Of a stretch of 64,000 nt of DNA, positions 46,831 to 59,299 are shown piece after piece. The position numbers and the translations under genes are program-made. The notes below the pieces were generated by a model, which was not told where the DNA came from, did not search any database, and was given only the letters and a program-made list of their open reading frames with translations. Within the stretch, counting starts at the first letter, position 1. Each line of letters begins with the position of its first letter. Location: NCBI GenBank assembly GCA_025267735.1, contig CM046303.1:55693403-55757402 (forward strand), read 5' to 3'. This DNA is from Mactra quadrangularis. Lineage: Eukaryota; Mollusca; Bivalvia; Venerida; Mactridae.

Positions 46831-49020
46831 GTATATTAACTTAACAATGAGCAAGTTAAGTCAAGAGGTTATTCACTAATAGTACTGGCAATTATTGGAT
46901 ACCCAGCATCAAGTTTGTTTAAATCACATATAAAACTAAGGTCTCTCCAACAGTAAATTTCATATACTAAGTTCAAGAAGTATATTACCTAAAACATGCA
47001 ATTGTTGTATAAATATGTCTGCAACAGTTCCATTCTCTAGCCTTTTAACAGATTTTAAATAGTTTTAAAATATACAACAATAGACTATAAGAATATTGAT
47101 TCAAGAAACAAATGTCAATTGTTACAAACGTTTACAAAAATAATGTTATATAAAATTTCATGTAAATATATCTAATTTTCTTGTTCTAGTAAACTTCTGA
47201 TCAGACAAATTTGCAACCAAACAAAGAAAACATAATAATAATAATAATAATAGTAGGCCTACATCAAAGTTGTAAGTATTTTTGTCATGTGTTAAAATAT
47301 AGTATTTCAAATGCAGTATAAAGTTATAAATGCTTTTCAAGTAAAATTTTATTGCCTACATTGTAAAAACTATCAAATTATTGTCATAGGTTATGCAACA
47401 TAAAGAAACAATCCCAGAGTGCAACAGTCCATAGTACTTTCAATACAACATCCCATGATCTTGCTGAACTTCAGCAATACCCATAACCTGAAGTACCCAA
47501 GTGAAATCTCCCAGACCTGACATCTTAAAACAAGACAAGAGCAGTTCACAGACAGCGCATTTGACTATTGGGGGTACTCATGTAAACAGCAGCAACAACC
47601 AGTCAAAGTAATGCTAGAGTTATGCAACTTGGTATTTTACTTCAAATGGTAACCCTGTAGACATGTGTGAAGTTTCAAGTGAATCCCTTCAGCAGTTCAA
47701 AGATATAAAAATGTTGCACCCAAAAACTTAGCCAAGTGTTAGGTCCTCACTGAAGCCAATGCTGACGCACAACTGAGTAGGATAGGCCCACTTATTTCCA
47801 AATAGTTGAGCTAACGTACAGATTTAAAAGTTATTTGTATCAACCAAATAACTTGTTCAGTTGTCAATATAAAAACAAAAGAATGCCCGAAAATTGTTTG
47901 AGAAGTTATCTGTAAAGCTACTGCAGTATTAAATTACAGCTATTTTGAAGGATATTAGATGAACACTTCATATTTAACAGAGAAACATAGAACAACAGGC
48001 TGTCATGTATTCTAACAATTATTTTATAGAATGTTTTACCACAGCCTGAACAAATAAGCACAACATTGACTGTGCAATGTTTTAGTAATGTTCTGCTATA
48101 AAGAACACCTTAGTCATTTAAAAATCATGCAAATTTTGACAATTTATTAGGCCAAAATGATTAATTTAAGAAGAAAGGTACAAACAGTGAGATCATTCCA
48201 TTATTAAGATCATTGATTCTGAAGACCCGGATAGTGAAACTTTACTGTAAATAAAAATGTCATCCCAAAGCACCGAGATTGTAAAACAAACAATTGAAGT
48301 AGCAATTACTGATTGTAATAAAAAATATCAATGTTTACATCAATGTTGTATTTTTCACACTATTGGAAAGCAAATGATGATAAAAAAGCCTATCACTATG
48401 AGGTGGCCACCACACTGAATAACCTTAGAATGTATTCCTACTCATGTTAACTATTGTTATATGAGACAACAGCTTTAAATCTGAGAGTCAAAGACAAGCC
48501 AATACAATTACTTTGAATTGTATGGGGTAGAATAGTTCACATCTAACATTCTCGGCAGGGGATCTGTTCTGAGAGATCTGTGGATAACGAACAAGCTTAA
48601 ATGACATAAGGTTTCAATATAATGACCAATAAACTATCAAACATTCTTTCAATAAACATTGCGTGTGGCTAGAGACAATAGTATAACACATTAAACAAGT
48701 TCAAGTGACTGTGGCCATGCTTAATGTTGCACATAGGATAATGGATTTCTTAGACAATGTAAATGGCAGCAAATAAAGATCTGTTCCGCTAAGGATGTTG
48801 TGATTTTAGATACATTACACAAAGTTGTAGACAATGTCAGACAGCCAATAATGAAGTTTGGTGTAAGAACCATGGAAAACAAATGAAGATGACAGGACAA
48901 GGTGGCAATTCAAACTGTTTAAATACTTCCACATTAGAAATAATCAAATTAAAGACATTGATTACAAACAACAGGAATACACAGTGCCTTTCTAAAGTTT
49001 TTGAACATATAACCTTTTGA
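46831..49020. other. Gene-free stretch except one candidate exon
   Basis: Contains a short (AAT)n run near 47,231-47,250 and, at about 47,560-47,820, a segment that looks like a widespread bivalve repeat (AAGTTTCAAGTGAATCCCTT). One candidate exon at 48,512-48,577 is listed separately. Confidence 0.45.
48512..48577 (-). CDS. Candidate internal exon, unidentified gene
   Basis: A 66-bp open segment follows the acceptor GTTCGTTATCCACAG and ends at a weak donor (AAA|GTAATT). The phase-0 translation begins ISQNRSPAENVRCELFYPIQ. It is richer in G+C than its surroundings. No homologue was recognised. It is on the same strand and in the same phase as the candidate at 53.1 kb. Confidence 0.3.
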
Positions 49021-49021
49021 T

Positions 49022-49326
49022 TGTTTTTTTTTTTTTGTTAGGTTAAACATCGTAGCAACACATTGTATGGGTCATATATAATGGTGGTCAGTCAACCTAC
49101 TCACTGTTCCTGGAAAGGCTTAATCTCTGAATTTAGCTGTTTACCAGCTACTAAGCCTATACTTCTGACAACTGCTGTACATAATTAAGAATCATTGGTA
49201 GGAGGGAGAATAGCCGTAGAAATAATTTCATGACCAAGCTCTACGAAAGGATGCTCCTCCCAGGAATCGAACCCACGACCCATGAATCAGTAGACTTGCA
49301 TGCTACCAACTGAGCTAGCCAGGCAG
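49022..49326 (-). mobile_element. SINE family 1 copy
   Basis: The minus-strand head has TAGCTCAGTTGGTAGC and a GGTTCGATTCC box B, and the tail ends in a poly(A)-like run (plus-strand T run at 49,023-49,036). Near full length. Confidence 0.85.
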
Positions 49327-49986
49327 CTTATGAATTTAAAAAAAAAAATACTGATCATGCATATCGTAAGTAATTTTAAAATAATTAAAGTCCATGAAAT
49401 AAAATTCAAATTATAATTATATAGATAAAACGATTTTGTTTGTCTTTTCATTAGTATAGGTAAATTGATTTATCCCCAAAAAGCTAAATTTTGTGCAAAG
49501 ACTTTTGGAGAGCACCGTATTCTCTGAAAAAAGTCTCCATGAAACAAAAGACATTAAGTTACAGACATACAGAAGGTCTGCATCATACAATTAAAAAAGG
49601 TTTTACCAAAACAAATCTAAAAGTTAGACACAAAATGGCAAATAAATTCTTGACTTAACACATTTGTTGTATGTTTAATAATGAGTTTAGAGGTAGAAGT
49701 GCCAAATTAACTCTTAGTAACTAAGGTTTCTATTAAATGACTATATATGTACATGTGGTAGAAAAGAAATTAAACTTTGCAGCTGGATGTCAATTATTTA
49801 ATCAGCAAAACAGAGATATATAGAACAGATTTTTTTTAAATTTCACTAAGTCTGACAGTTCAATAAAAGACCATGATGAAGCTGTCTGAATTTTGGAACT
49901 ACTTGTTGTCTGTATCTAGGAAAATTGAAGTGTTACACAAGAAGACAAGGTTATATTTAGTTTACCAAACAGGTACAAACTTTTCT
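49327..49986. other. Gene-free sequence between two SINEs
   Basis: AT-rich, with no open frame or structure worth calling. Confidence 0.5.
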
Positions 49987-50293
49987 GTTGTTGTTTTTTT
50001 GGGTTTAATGCCATAATAACATACTGTATTGGTCATCTCACTGTAACGGTGAGTCAACCTACACACCATTCCTGGAAATGCAAAATCACTGGATTTAGCC
50101 ATTTTACTAGGAGCATACTTCTGTCAGTGACTGACACTGCCCAACATGATTTAAAATCAGTGGTAGGAGAGAGAATGACCTTAGAAATTATTTCATGGTG
50201 AAACTCCACAAAAGTATTCCGGCTGACCAGGAATTGAGCCTACCACCACTAGATCAGTTGACTTATGTGCAAGTGACTGAGCTAGATAGGCCT
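49987..50293 (-). mobile_element. SINE family 1 copy (diverged)
   Basis: The block order is as in the 58.2 kb copy. Box A is still visible as TAGCTCAGT on the minus strand; box B is mutated (GGCTCAATTCC). Confidence 0.75.
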
Positions 50294-53050
50294 CTTACAT
50301 GAACAAGTTTACGTATAGAGCCTTAAAATCTGAAACACTAATCTTACTTGAGTTAGCTTTTCCTTAATTTCTCCTAAAGTTAATACACAAGTACTGAACC
50401 CTTTTCAAAGTTTCCTGCTCTGACCAGCTTCAGAATCTACACAGACAGGTTACCATTGGCAAATAGCCGCGTCCTAGCACAGGACTAAGGATTATCTCTA
50501 ACATTCTGCTTGTTGACCTTTTATGTGACCTTGACCTTGGAGAAAGGAGAAAGAAATTTCATACCGTGTGAGAGAGACAATGTTGCATATTCATATGTTG
50601 CAAATAGTAATTTCGTTTTTATAGAACCCACAATTGCTGAAGCCATAGTCTCAAATATATAACATTACTAATCAAGTTAAATCAAACACTATAATCAACC
50701 CATGATGGCTTTCAAACTTTAGTTCAACTATCAGGTACATTTGAACCTAAAAGAACATTGAAAATAGCTCTTTATTAACTGTGTGCATGCTGTGTAATTC
50801 TGGATAAAACAATATCTGACTGATTTTTAAGTTTTGTCAATTATTCAAAAAATAAGTAGAAATATTGTCAAGTTTAGTAGAAAAACTGTCTGAACGACAA
50901 ACATCTTGGAATCTGACCAATTACTAAGTAACCCTGCATCTGGTCTGGTTCCAATCTGGTTTTCAAAGACTATAACAATTGTCCCAAACAGGGTTAATCC
51001 ACATAAGAGAAAGAGTCAGTAATCCTCATCATAAGCAATACAGTCAGGTCTAAATACAATAACATCATTTGTGCAGTAAAATAGGGTATGGGGCCAAGTG
51101 TTGGTGTCAATAACATGAATATCCATTGTAACGGATATGAAAACATGTTTTGTTCCCATAACATGTGTCAGTATAACCAAGTTGTCATTGTAACACTCCT
51201 GGTGTCATTGTATTGGGATCTGACTGTACCTATCAACAAACCTATAGATAACAACAGCATTGATTACTCATCTAATGTTAACCTACCGCAATTGTAAGTT
51301 TGGAGTGAAAAAAGAGGGAATGTTGTTACACCAATTAAACAAATTGGATTAAGAATCAAACATTAACCACAACTATTTCATCTTCTGAAGAACTATCAAA
51401 CAAATATATAACTGTAGATAAATAATGAACAGTTGGTTTTGTTTAAAATATTTCTGCAAGCAATCATAAACTTTCTCAAAGAATGTATTTAAAACATGCC
51501 ATTGTGATGAAGTGCAAAGAGGAATTGACTCTAAAATGCTTAAAAGAGCTGTGCTTCTAAATAAAGCCCTTCTTTACATGGTAACTTACATAAGATGAGG
51601 TAAAAGATCAATGACTTGAAAAGTTCATGTTTAATGTTCATTATGAACACTCCAGAACTAAAAATAAACATACAAATATTAAGAACCAAAATGATGACCT
51701 GTCAATCACTGATTGAAAAGTATTCAATATGCCATAACAACTTGACCAGAAATGTAGGGCAAAAGCCTTTTGACATTATTTAGACAGATATATGATATTT
51801 TAAGCCATTTGTCTAATAACAACCAGTAATAACCCAGACAAAATGAAATATATTGTCCTTAGTTAAAGCTTAATGTGCCATAAATCTTTTAAGAGATGAC
51901 AATGTTATTTCAATTTCATTTCAAAGCTGTGCTTGATTTATTGTCATCTAAGAACATGTTCTCCAAGTTTGACCTGCTTCATCAGACAATTAAGGTTAAC
52001 CGATTTTTTTTCTGAGAATTATGCAACGAAACAATCACTGTCAAAGATAGGATAAAAAAGAGGCTAAAAGATATGAATCTTGACATCAACTTAACCAATC
52101 TGAAGATGTTGTTATGTATTGATTAAAAACATGATAATGTTTGCAGAGGAAACAAACAACTGATAGCATAAATCTTTTCAGGTCTTTTTTTTAAAGTAAA
52201 CATGAATTCTATTTCTTCCAACAGAGACTTATAAACAAGTCTTTGAAATGGTAAACAATGTAACATATTTGAACTCGGACCTTTCTGTTTTAACTTTAGT
52301 AGAAAACCTTATGAACTAAATATTGATATAAATCTGTGTTTGTTATTGGATACAGTAGATGTCTGGAATAGATCCAGGTGGTATACAACAAGGACAATAA
52401 GTCACAATATTACTGCTCAGTTTTTTTATTGAGCCATTGACAATTTCTTTAAATCTCAAGTTACATTCATTGATTATGCTGGAATTTTGAGAAGAGCATA
52501 TTAAACAGCAATAATACGGCCTTGGCGTAAATATTGTTTATTATGAAACAGTAAACTTGTAAAGAAATTGCGCCCGTTTAATTTTAACAGTAGAAATTCC
52601 CCTGCAATTTACATAGCTGCATTTTATTTTACATGTATTAAATGAGTTTTCACAGAGTAAATTGACATTTAATTGGCTAAATAGTTTCCTTTAAAAAGGT
52701 TTAAAGAGATGTGAGCATGCAATCAATTTGGGAGTTTTAACTGAGAATCAAATTACACTTATTGTGAAAGGCAAACTAATTTTTATGATAAAGATTTCCC
52801 ATCAAGGACATAACTAAAAAGAAGACATACATTGTTCTTACTAAAAGAACCAAATATTTAACTTAAAAGTCAAAACGATTAAAGGTCTCAAGTGAGATTC
52901 ATACATGTACAGTATGTTGGGAGAAGGATATAATGATAATTGATATCATTGAGCTTTGTATTCATTGAGCAAAAAGTTTTTGGAAACAAAGGGGTAGGTT
53001 TTGAATGGGTTCAACTACTATCCAACAATTATCAGTGAATAAAGTGATAT
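50294..53050. other. Gene-free stretch
   Basis: Contains an apparent dispersed repeat at about 50,400-50,560 (GACAGGTTACCATTGGCAAA and TGACCTTGACCTTGG words). The 69-codon plus-strand frame at 51,088 has no domain. No gene called. Confidence 0.45.
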
Positions 53051-53062
53051 GATCCCCGTTAC

Positions 53063-53137
53063 CTCTAAATAATCGGCTCCACCCCTGCCAATCCTACCAG
53101 TAATAACAATCCCATATCTATTGTGAGTGTACATAAA
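53063..53137 (-). CDS. Candidate internal exon, unidentified gene
   Basis: A 75-bp minus-strand segment lies between the acceptor AACTTCCTGTTTTAACAG and the donor GAG|GTAACG, open in phase 0 as 25 codons. Translation starts FMYTHNRYGIVITGRIGR and ends GGADYLE. Composition and codon choice look coding and it lies outside recognised repeats. The family was not recognised. It would fit a minus-strand gene with long introns extending to the right edge. Confidence 0.4.
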
Positions 53138-53834
53138 CTGTTAAAACAGGAAGTTAAATATTAGTAAAATCTCATTTATATCATGTATGAATCATTGAGT
53201 CAGAGAGATAACATACAAGATATATACAGTGTGTCTAGTTCTTCCTTCTATATAGTACATCATCATAGATCACCTATCACCCACTTAGAAACAACCAAAC
53301 AAGTTCCCATAATACATCATTCATCAAGTGGTTTGGGTAAATGCCAGCAGCAGACGTAAAGTGCAGACGGAAAATTTGTCAATCATACTGAAATATAATT
53401 GTTTTGATGAAAAAAAATGGTTTTTTGGAGCACATTTAAGTCTGGTTGGTAAAATGCTAACATGCCAGGTACAAAAAAATGAAACTGATTCAACATGCTT
53501 ACACTGCTGTCTGCTTTTACATAAAAGTGAAAAATAATGAGTAATTGAATGATTGCTAGATAATGATTTTATTGCATCATCATCAAAGGAAGAAATTAAC
53601 AGACATATAAATTCCCTTAAAATCTAGAAAACATGTAAAAGCCTCCTCCATAACTTCTAATATGCGAACTAATTTGAACTATAATGAGTAAAATATGTAA
53701 AATATTAGTCATTTAATTATTCTAAGTTAAAAAGTCAAACTTTACGTTCAGTTTATTTATTTGAAGAGATTGTCTTTGTTTGGTTTTAAAAGCACTTTAA
53801 CTGGCTTCATGATTTTTTTTCAGTCAGTCAACAA

Positions 53835-54262
53835 TATACCCGATTAAAATCCATGGTCCGAACTGAGGTTCGAACCCATGACCTCTTGAGTCAAAAGTGG
53901 ACACTCTGAGATTCAAACTCTGCTACACACACACCCTCCTTAACACAATTCATCCTCATATTCTTAGAGCTTGTCTGTGGGACTATTTAAGGGTGCAATC
54001 ACACAATTCCTAGTGGGTTAGCTATGTTGGGCGCCAAATGTAACCCTATAAAAATCCATGGTCCGAACTGAGATTCGATCTCACGACCTCTCAAGTTGTT
54101 AGCAGACATTCTTTGATACAGATACAGCCAGGTGAATAGCCAATAGAAAGTATTTCATGACCTATCTTCACAAAAGGTATGTATTGACCACTCCTGGGAA
54201 TCAAATCAACTTTTCCAGGAGGAACTAAAAGACATCCTACAGACTGAGCTAACTCAGGGGGG
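53835..54262 (-). repeat. Cluster of decayed tRNA-related SINE pieces
   Basis: The block AATCCATGGTCCGAACTGAG plus TTCGA...CC(A/T)GACCTCT occurs twice (53,848-53,890 and 54,053-54,096). A SINE family 1 remnant follows (about 54,100-54,262) with AGCTAACTCAG in its head region. No tRNA gene can be folded from these with confidence. Confidence 0.6.
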
Positions 54263-54870
54263 GGATTACATGTGATGTTTACAACATCCAATTCCATTGT
54301 TTTTTGTGTAACATTGCATGATTTATATTCATGAAATTCAATATAATTTCCAGTCTTCTCTGGTGTTGTAAAATTTTGTAAAACTCAATTTGTCAGGAAC
54401 AAAAACTGTTACAATAACATGCACTGGCACATTTGTAATAATGAAATTTATTCCTCATGCTATCCTTTTAATTAAAAGTTTGTATGAAACATGGCATTTT
54501 AAACAAAATGACTCATACTTTAGATGGCTGTAGGGGTTTTATACAATTTAGTCCAACTTACACATTGCAGACACTTGTAATGCAATATTTATTCTTACAA
54601 AAATAAATTGCTATCAAAATTTTGGACCGATCTTATTAATGCAAGTCTAGAATTGATCTAAAAATGTATTTCTATAATTATACTGGCAGACCAACATAGA
54701 TGACATTAACTTGGAAATGTTTGACTTGTTATCATGGATAGGGGTGAAGTCACTGTGTCAGAACATGGGCCTTAGGTTTTAAAACTCACTTTCATTCTAA
54801 CATTCTTACTTTCAACTTTATAACTATTATTCAAATAGGTCAGTGCAAATCCAGTTGAATTGCATGTAAA
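54263..54870. other. Gene-free sequence
   Basis: AT-rich. A minus-strand open segment at about 54,760-54,660 (contains DFTPIHDNKSNISKL) has a poor acceptor and no convincing donor, and is not called. Confidence 0.4.
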
Positions 54871-54874
54871 TTAA

Positions 54875-55219
54875 AGGTACTTAGTCACAGATTTCAACTT
54901 AAATATCAACTTTTTCTAAAACTATCAAAATTGCATGGAATATTTTTGGAAGCAGGAAAGTAGTGTTCTGATAATGACAATTTTAGTGCAAACTGACATA
55001 CAACTACAAATGATGGAGTTTCACCATGTAGTAAAAATCTACCCCGTATGTCATGGTATAGACACTTTTAGTGTATTTTGGGGACTTTTATTGTATATTT
55101 CTTGCAACATATAGGTCAGCTTGTCCTAAAATAATAAGATTTATTTTGACACGATTACGGACACTGAATGGTATTTTAAAATTATAGAAAAAATAAACCA
55201 AATGTGTGAACAAGTACCT
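54875..55219. mobile_element. piggyBac-like MITE flanked by TTAA
   Basis: Left end AGGTACTTAGTCACAGATTT, and right end the complement of AGGTACTTGTTCACACATTT. The element is 345 bp and directly bordered by TTAA at 54,871-54,874 and 55,220-55,223, the duplication typical of piggyBac elements. A single similar end (TTAAAGGTACACATTCACAC) is at about 32,797. No transposase. Confidence 0.8.
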
Positions 55220-55223
55220 TTAA

Positions 55224-55930
55224 GAAAGATCATTATATATGGTAGACTATAGTTTTGCACCATTAACTTAGTGCACATAGTGTAACATTGCAATATTTCT
55301 CAGTTACAGACTTAACTTTAATGTATTATATAATATAAGACATGATCTAATGAGTTAAAAATATTATCCCACCTACAAGTTTTTTATATCTCGATACTTA
55401 AGCACTCATGATGTAATACTTATGAGAGAATAAGAATCTACTTTTAGCGTAAAGGGGAGAACAATTATCCAAACTTGAATTTTGATATAATAACACAGAT
55501 GAAATACGGTACCTACAAAAAAATGAGAATTTCAAATGGACTGTCCAGAGTTGCAACCCCTAGTAATAAAATCTTGGTATGCCCATGAAATACAAAAGTA
55601 TCACCTGGTGCAGACTAAGTGGCAGTAAATATATGTAATACTGAAGCTACCTGTAGGAGTTAATCATATAAAACATGATTTTTATCTATTATCTTAATGT
55701 TCTATCAATGGGTTCTACTAGAAAATATCATCATGTTAATGATACATGATTTCTGGATACATCTTGGTACACAAAGTTCCATGGATGATGCAATACAGAG
55801 AAAAATTGAAATATACTGGAAGAAATTTAAGAATAAATTTTATGAGTTATTTTAAAAGCCCTCTTAGAAATTTTCACATGAATTCAAAGATATCAGCATT
55901 TTCTGTAACTCGTCTAATACATTGTAAAAT
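55224..55930. other. Gene-free sequence
   Basis: AT-rich, with no supportable exon or RNA gene. Confidence 0.5.
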
Positions 55931-55940
55931 TTGTAATTCA

Positions 55941-56262
55941 TTGATGCAAGTGCAACCTGAGTCTGAAGCACTGTTTGTAGGGTGCCTGGATTTAAAACTT
56001 AGTATCCCGAAGGGGGTTACAGGTTCGAATACCAACCAGGGCAGTAATACCATTCCATGAAAATTTGAAAAAAATATCTTTATAATACATGTATCTCTAA
56101 TAACTTTGTCTCCACTTATAAGGTACATGGAGAAGTTGAAAGTCATGTGGAAGGGTAGGTGAGTACTGTTTACAGACATGGGTCTAGGAAAGCTAGGTTA
56201 GGTGAGCTGGATGCCGTAATATAACCTAAATAGTGTTGACATGGCATTGAACCCAGTATAAA
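55941..56262 (+). mobile_element. SINE family 2 copy (plus strand)
   Basis: tRNA-like head with an AGGTTCGAATACC box B near 56,021-56,033. The body has CATGTGGAAGGGTAGGTGAG and AAGCTAGGTTAGGTGAGCTG, and it ends ATTGAACCCAGTATAAATAA. Overlapping open frames on both strands are by-products. Confidence 0.8.
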
Positions 56263-57679
56263 TAAATAATGCAATTGCAGATATAGTATTAAAAGTTTCA
56301 ATACACTGAGCCCTCTAAAAGTCCTAGGGACAAACAGTGACTATATCAGAGCTCTCAGTTCTTAAATAGAAATAATGGTGAGGGTCACAATTTGACTAAA
56401 GATGTATGAACAAAAAACATGTCAAAAACTTGCAACATTTTAAAATGTTAAAATTTAAAAAAAAAATGCACTAAGAATTTTGAAAAAAACCAAATCGTCT
56501 CTCAAGAGATTAACAAATCTTCTAAAATGTCATTATTTAAGCTTAAGTTTATCTCCCAGTTTAATCTTTTAATTTTAAAAGGAAGCCATTCCTATGATTA
56601 CAGTCATTAATCACCATGACAACCAAAGCCATAACCTTGGTAATTAATTGTATGTGATCAGCAGTCAACCTGGCATACTATTGATCTAGATAGGTAACTG
56701 TTTCAAAATGTCAATTCTTGGAAATTTAAGATGGAAGTTAATGCAGGAAGCAATAAGGAAATACCAGTATATCATTGGCCTTCAATACTTCAGTTGGCCT
56801 AAAAACTGAACTCTGTTATATTAAAACAGAACCAGCTTTTTCAGTCAGATCACAATGCAAATTGACTCCTTGGCCCTTAAAATTTCAAATCTGGTCAAAC
56901 TTAAATGTCATAAAAAGTGATTGTTTTTAAAAAAGTGAGATAGAGTGGTGTTGTATTAAGCCATTAAGCTGATGACATATAAAATGCAAGTATGACAATC
57001 AGAGCACACAATTCAGCTCTTACATTCTACAGGGAATATATTTTCAGTAATCAAGATTTCAAGGCTATAATTATCTCTCTTAATGGATTGCACTCTGCTT
57101 AATGTACCTTAACAATGTTATGGGTTATTACCTACAGAAGGGTATAGATGTATTGACATCATTCAACTAGGTTAAAGACTTTGACATTTCTAGACTAAAA
57201 AACAACTTGAACTCGGAGGACCAATAGATTTACTTAAATCAATAAAAAGATTTGTTTTCTGAACTTGGTTTATTTTACACTGTTCATCAACTCCTTTTAT
57301 AATGTGTGACAAACTCATCAGTTTTTCTAAACACTGTTCTTTGCTTGGACTTACTTACTGTCCCACAAGAGCAGACAACTTCTGCCTCTACAGAGGAAAT
57401 TGATCAAAATTTCATGGAAAGGTATAACCTGATGAAGCAGAGAATCTATTCTGAGATCATCAAATTTGAAATCCAGTGAGCTTGATTTCTGAGATTAGTT
57501 CAAGAAAATTTAAATTTGATTTCAATTTTAAAATAGTACAGTTAAATCTTGATTATCGGAATTCATAGGGACCGAAAAAATAATTCGGATAAAGCGGGTT
57601 TAAGAGGTGTTTGAATATGATATCCACCATACCTAAATATAACTGAATTTATAATAGATTTATGAACTTCAACAAAATA
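56263..57679. other. Gene-free sequence
   Basis: A weak SINE-2-like scrap is at about 57,380-57,480, and an ATTATCGGAATTCATAGGG / AATTCGGATAAAGCGGG tract, perhaps an end of a DNA transposon, is at about 57,550-57,605. No gene. Confidence 0.4.
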
Positions 57680-57841
57680 TCAGTGACTACTGCCCAACAT
57701 GATTTGGAATCAGTGGTAGGAAGGAGAATGGCCATAAAAATATTTCATGACCAAACTCCCTTAAAGTATGCCATGCCTGGGAATCAAACCCACAACCCCT
57801 TGGTCAGTAGAATTGTGTGCTACCAACTGAGCAAGCAGGGA
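57680..57841 (-). mobile_element. SINE family 1 partial copy
   Basis: Only the tRNA-like head and first body block are present (complement of CTACCAACTGAGCAAGCAG and CATGATTTGGAATCAGTGGT). Confidence 0.7.
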
Positions 57842-58191
57842 GGGATTACTCACAGACTTACAAAGACAATAGTTGCATTAGACAATGTCTATCTGAAATC
57901 TACACCACAGATTATATTTCTTGACAAAACTTCCTAAGAAATAGAAAAGTATTTTTAGACTGAAGCCAATAAAAAATAATTGATGGGAACAAAACATGAA
58001 ATTTCACTCTAAACAATGTACTTAATTAAACAATACTATAGTATTAAATAAAACTGATGACTTGCTACTTTTATAATAATATGACCAATAATATCATGAC
58101 TGTTGTTAGAATCTATTACAAGAAATAATTATACATTAGATCAAGTATAACAAATACAAAGATAACATACAGTGCTTACAAAAAGTCTGTG

Positions 58192-58504
58192 TAGCCACCC
58201 GGCTAGCTCAGTTGGTAGCACGCAAGTCTACTGATCGAGGGGTCGTGGGTTCGATTCCTGGGCAGGGCATACTTTCGTGGAGCTTGGTCATGAAATTATT
58301 TCTTTGGCCATTCTCCCTCCTACCAATGATTTTCAATTATGTAGGGCAGTTGTCAGTCACTGACGAAAGTATGCGCTTAGTGGTTGGTTAACAGCTAAAC
58401 CCAGAGATTTAGCCTTTCCAGAAGGAGTGAGTAGGTTGACTGACTGCTGTTACATGACCTATATAATGTGTTGCTATGGCCTTAAACCTAACAAACAAAC
58501 AAAA
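58192..58504 (+). mobile_element. SINE family 1, best-preserved copy
   Basis: The tRNA-derived head has an intact RNA polymerase III box A TAGCTCAGTTGG (58,204-58,215) and a perfect box B GGTTCGATTCC (58,248-58,258). The body has CCAATGATTTTCAATTATG and TTTAGCCTTTCCAGAAGG, and the tail is AACAAACAAACAAA. ACAAAAAGTC occurs at both borders, a likely target-site duplication. It is the least damaged of about seven copies in the window. Confidence 0.88.
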
Positions 58505-58911
58505 AGTCAGTGGACACAATCCTGTTAAAAGGATAAACTGATTTACCTTTACCCATGGAAATAAGTTTACAACCTTAAGAGTCATCGGAGCAAATGCCAG
58601 AATTACCAGTAGCTTTACTTAGTTCATCAATGTGTGTATCAATGTCTCACTACGTAGCATAAATAATGTAAGCTTTTAGCTATAGTAAACCTACTTAAAG
58701 TTTGCATGATGATTTTTTTCTCAAATTTTTATTTGTCCATTATTTTTTGGATGGCACTGTATACTATAACATTTAAACATGGCAATAACAATGATATGAT
58801 ACTAGTAATTAAGTTACATTATAAGAAATACTTAAAACAGAAGAGTGTTAATAAAAGTTTATTCCAAGAAGAAATTTCCTAGAATAATCAAATGATAATT
58901 CTTGCATTCTA

Positions 58912-59299
58912 CAGTACTCGAATTTAACAAAAAATTAATCTTGCAAATTTTTGCAAGTTGATTTTATTTCAACTTGCAAAATGAGAAAACCACTCGCATT
59001 TTTTTCTCAAAATTTTAATTGCAAAAGTATTTACTATTCATGTATGCAATAAACAAAATAACACTTTAACTAACTATGGATAGAGCAATGGCAATATTGT
59101 TGGATAGACAAAGAATATCAAGCATGTTTTTATGGTGAATATTTACTTGATACTATCAATACAAGCCTCATTTGTTATGAAAGTAATATTGCTGCATTGA
59201 TTTCAACTTGCATAAAATTGCGAGTAAGAATAAAAGTTACTCGCAATTTTCAAAATCCACTAGCATTTTGTGAATATGCGAGCTTAAATTCAAGCTCTG
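58912..59299. mobile_element. hAT-like MITE
   Basis: Left end CAGTACTCGAATTTA, and right end the complement of CAGAGCTTGAATTTA. GCATTCTA is repeated at both borders (58,904-58,911 and 59,299-59,306, with one G shared between element and duplication). The interior has several CTTGCAA / TTGCAAG inverted words. No transposase. Confidence 0.75.

Noticed and set aside
58198..58262. tRNA-like cloverleaf sequence with intact A and B boxes
   Set aside because: It is the head of a SINE: the sequence continues into a shared body and A-rich tail, and the same head recurs in several copies.
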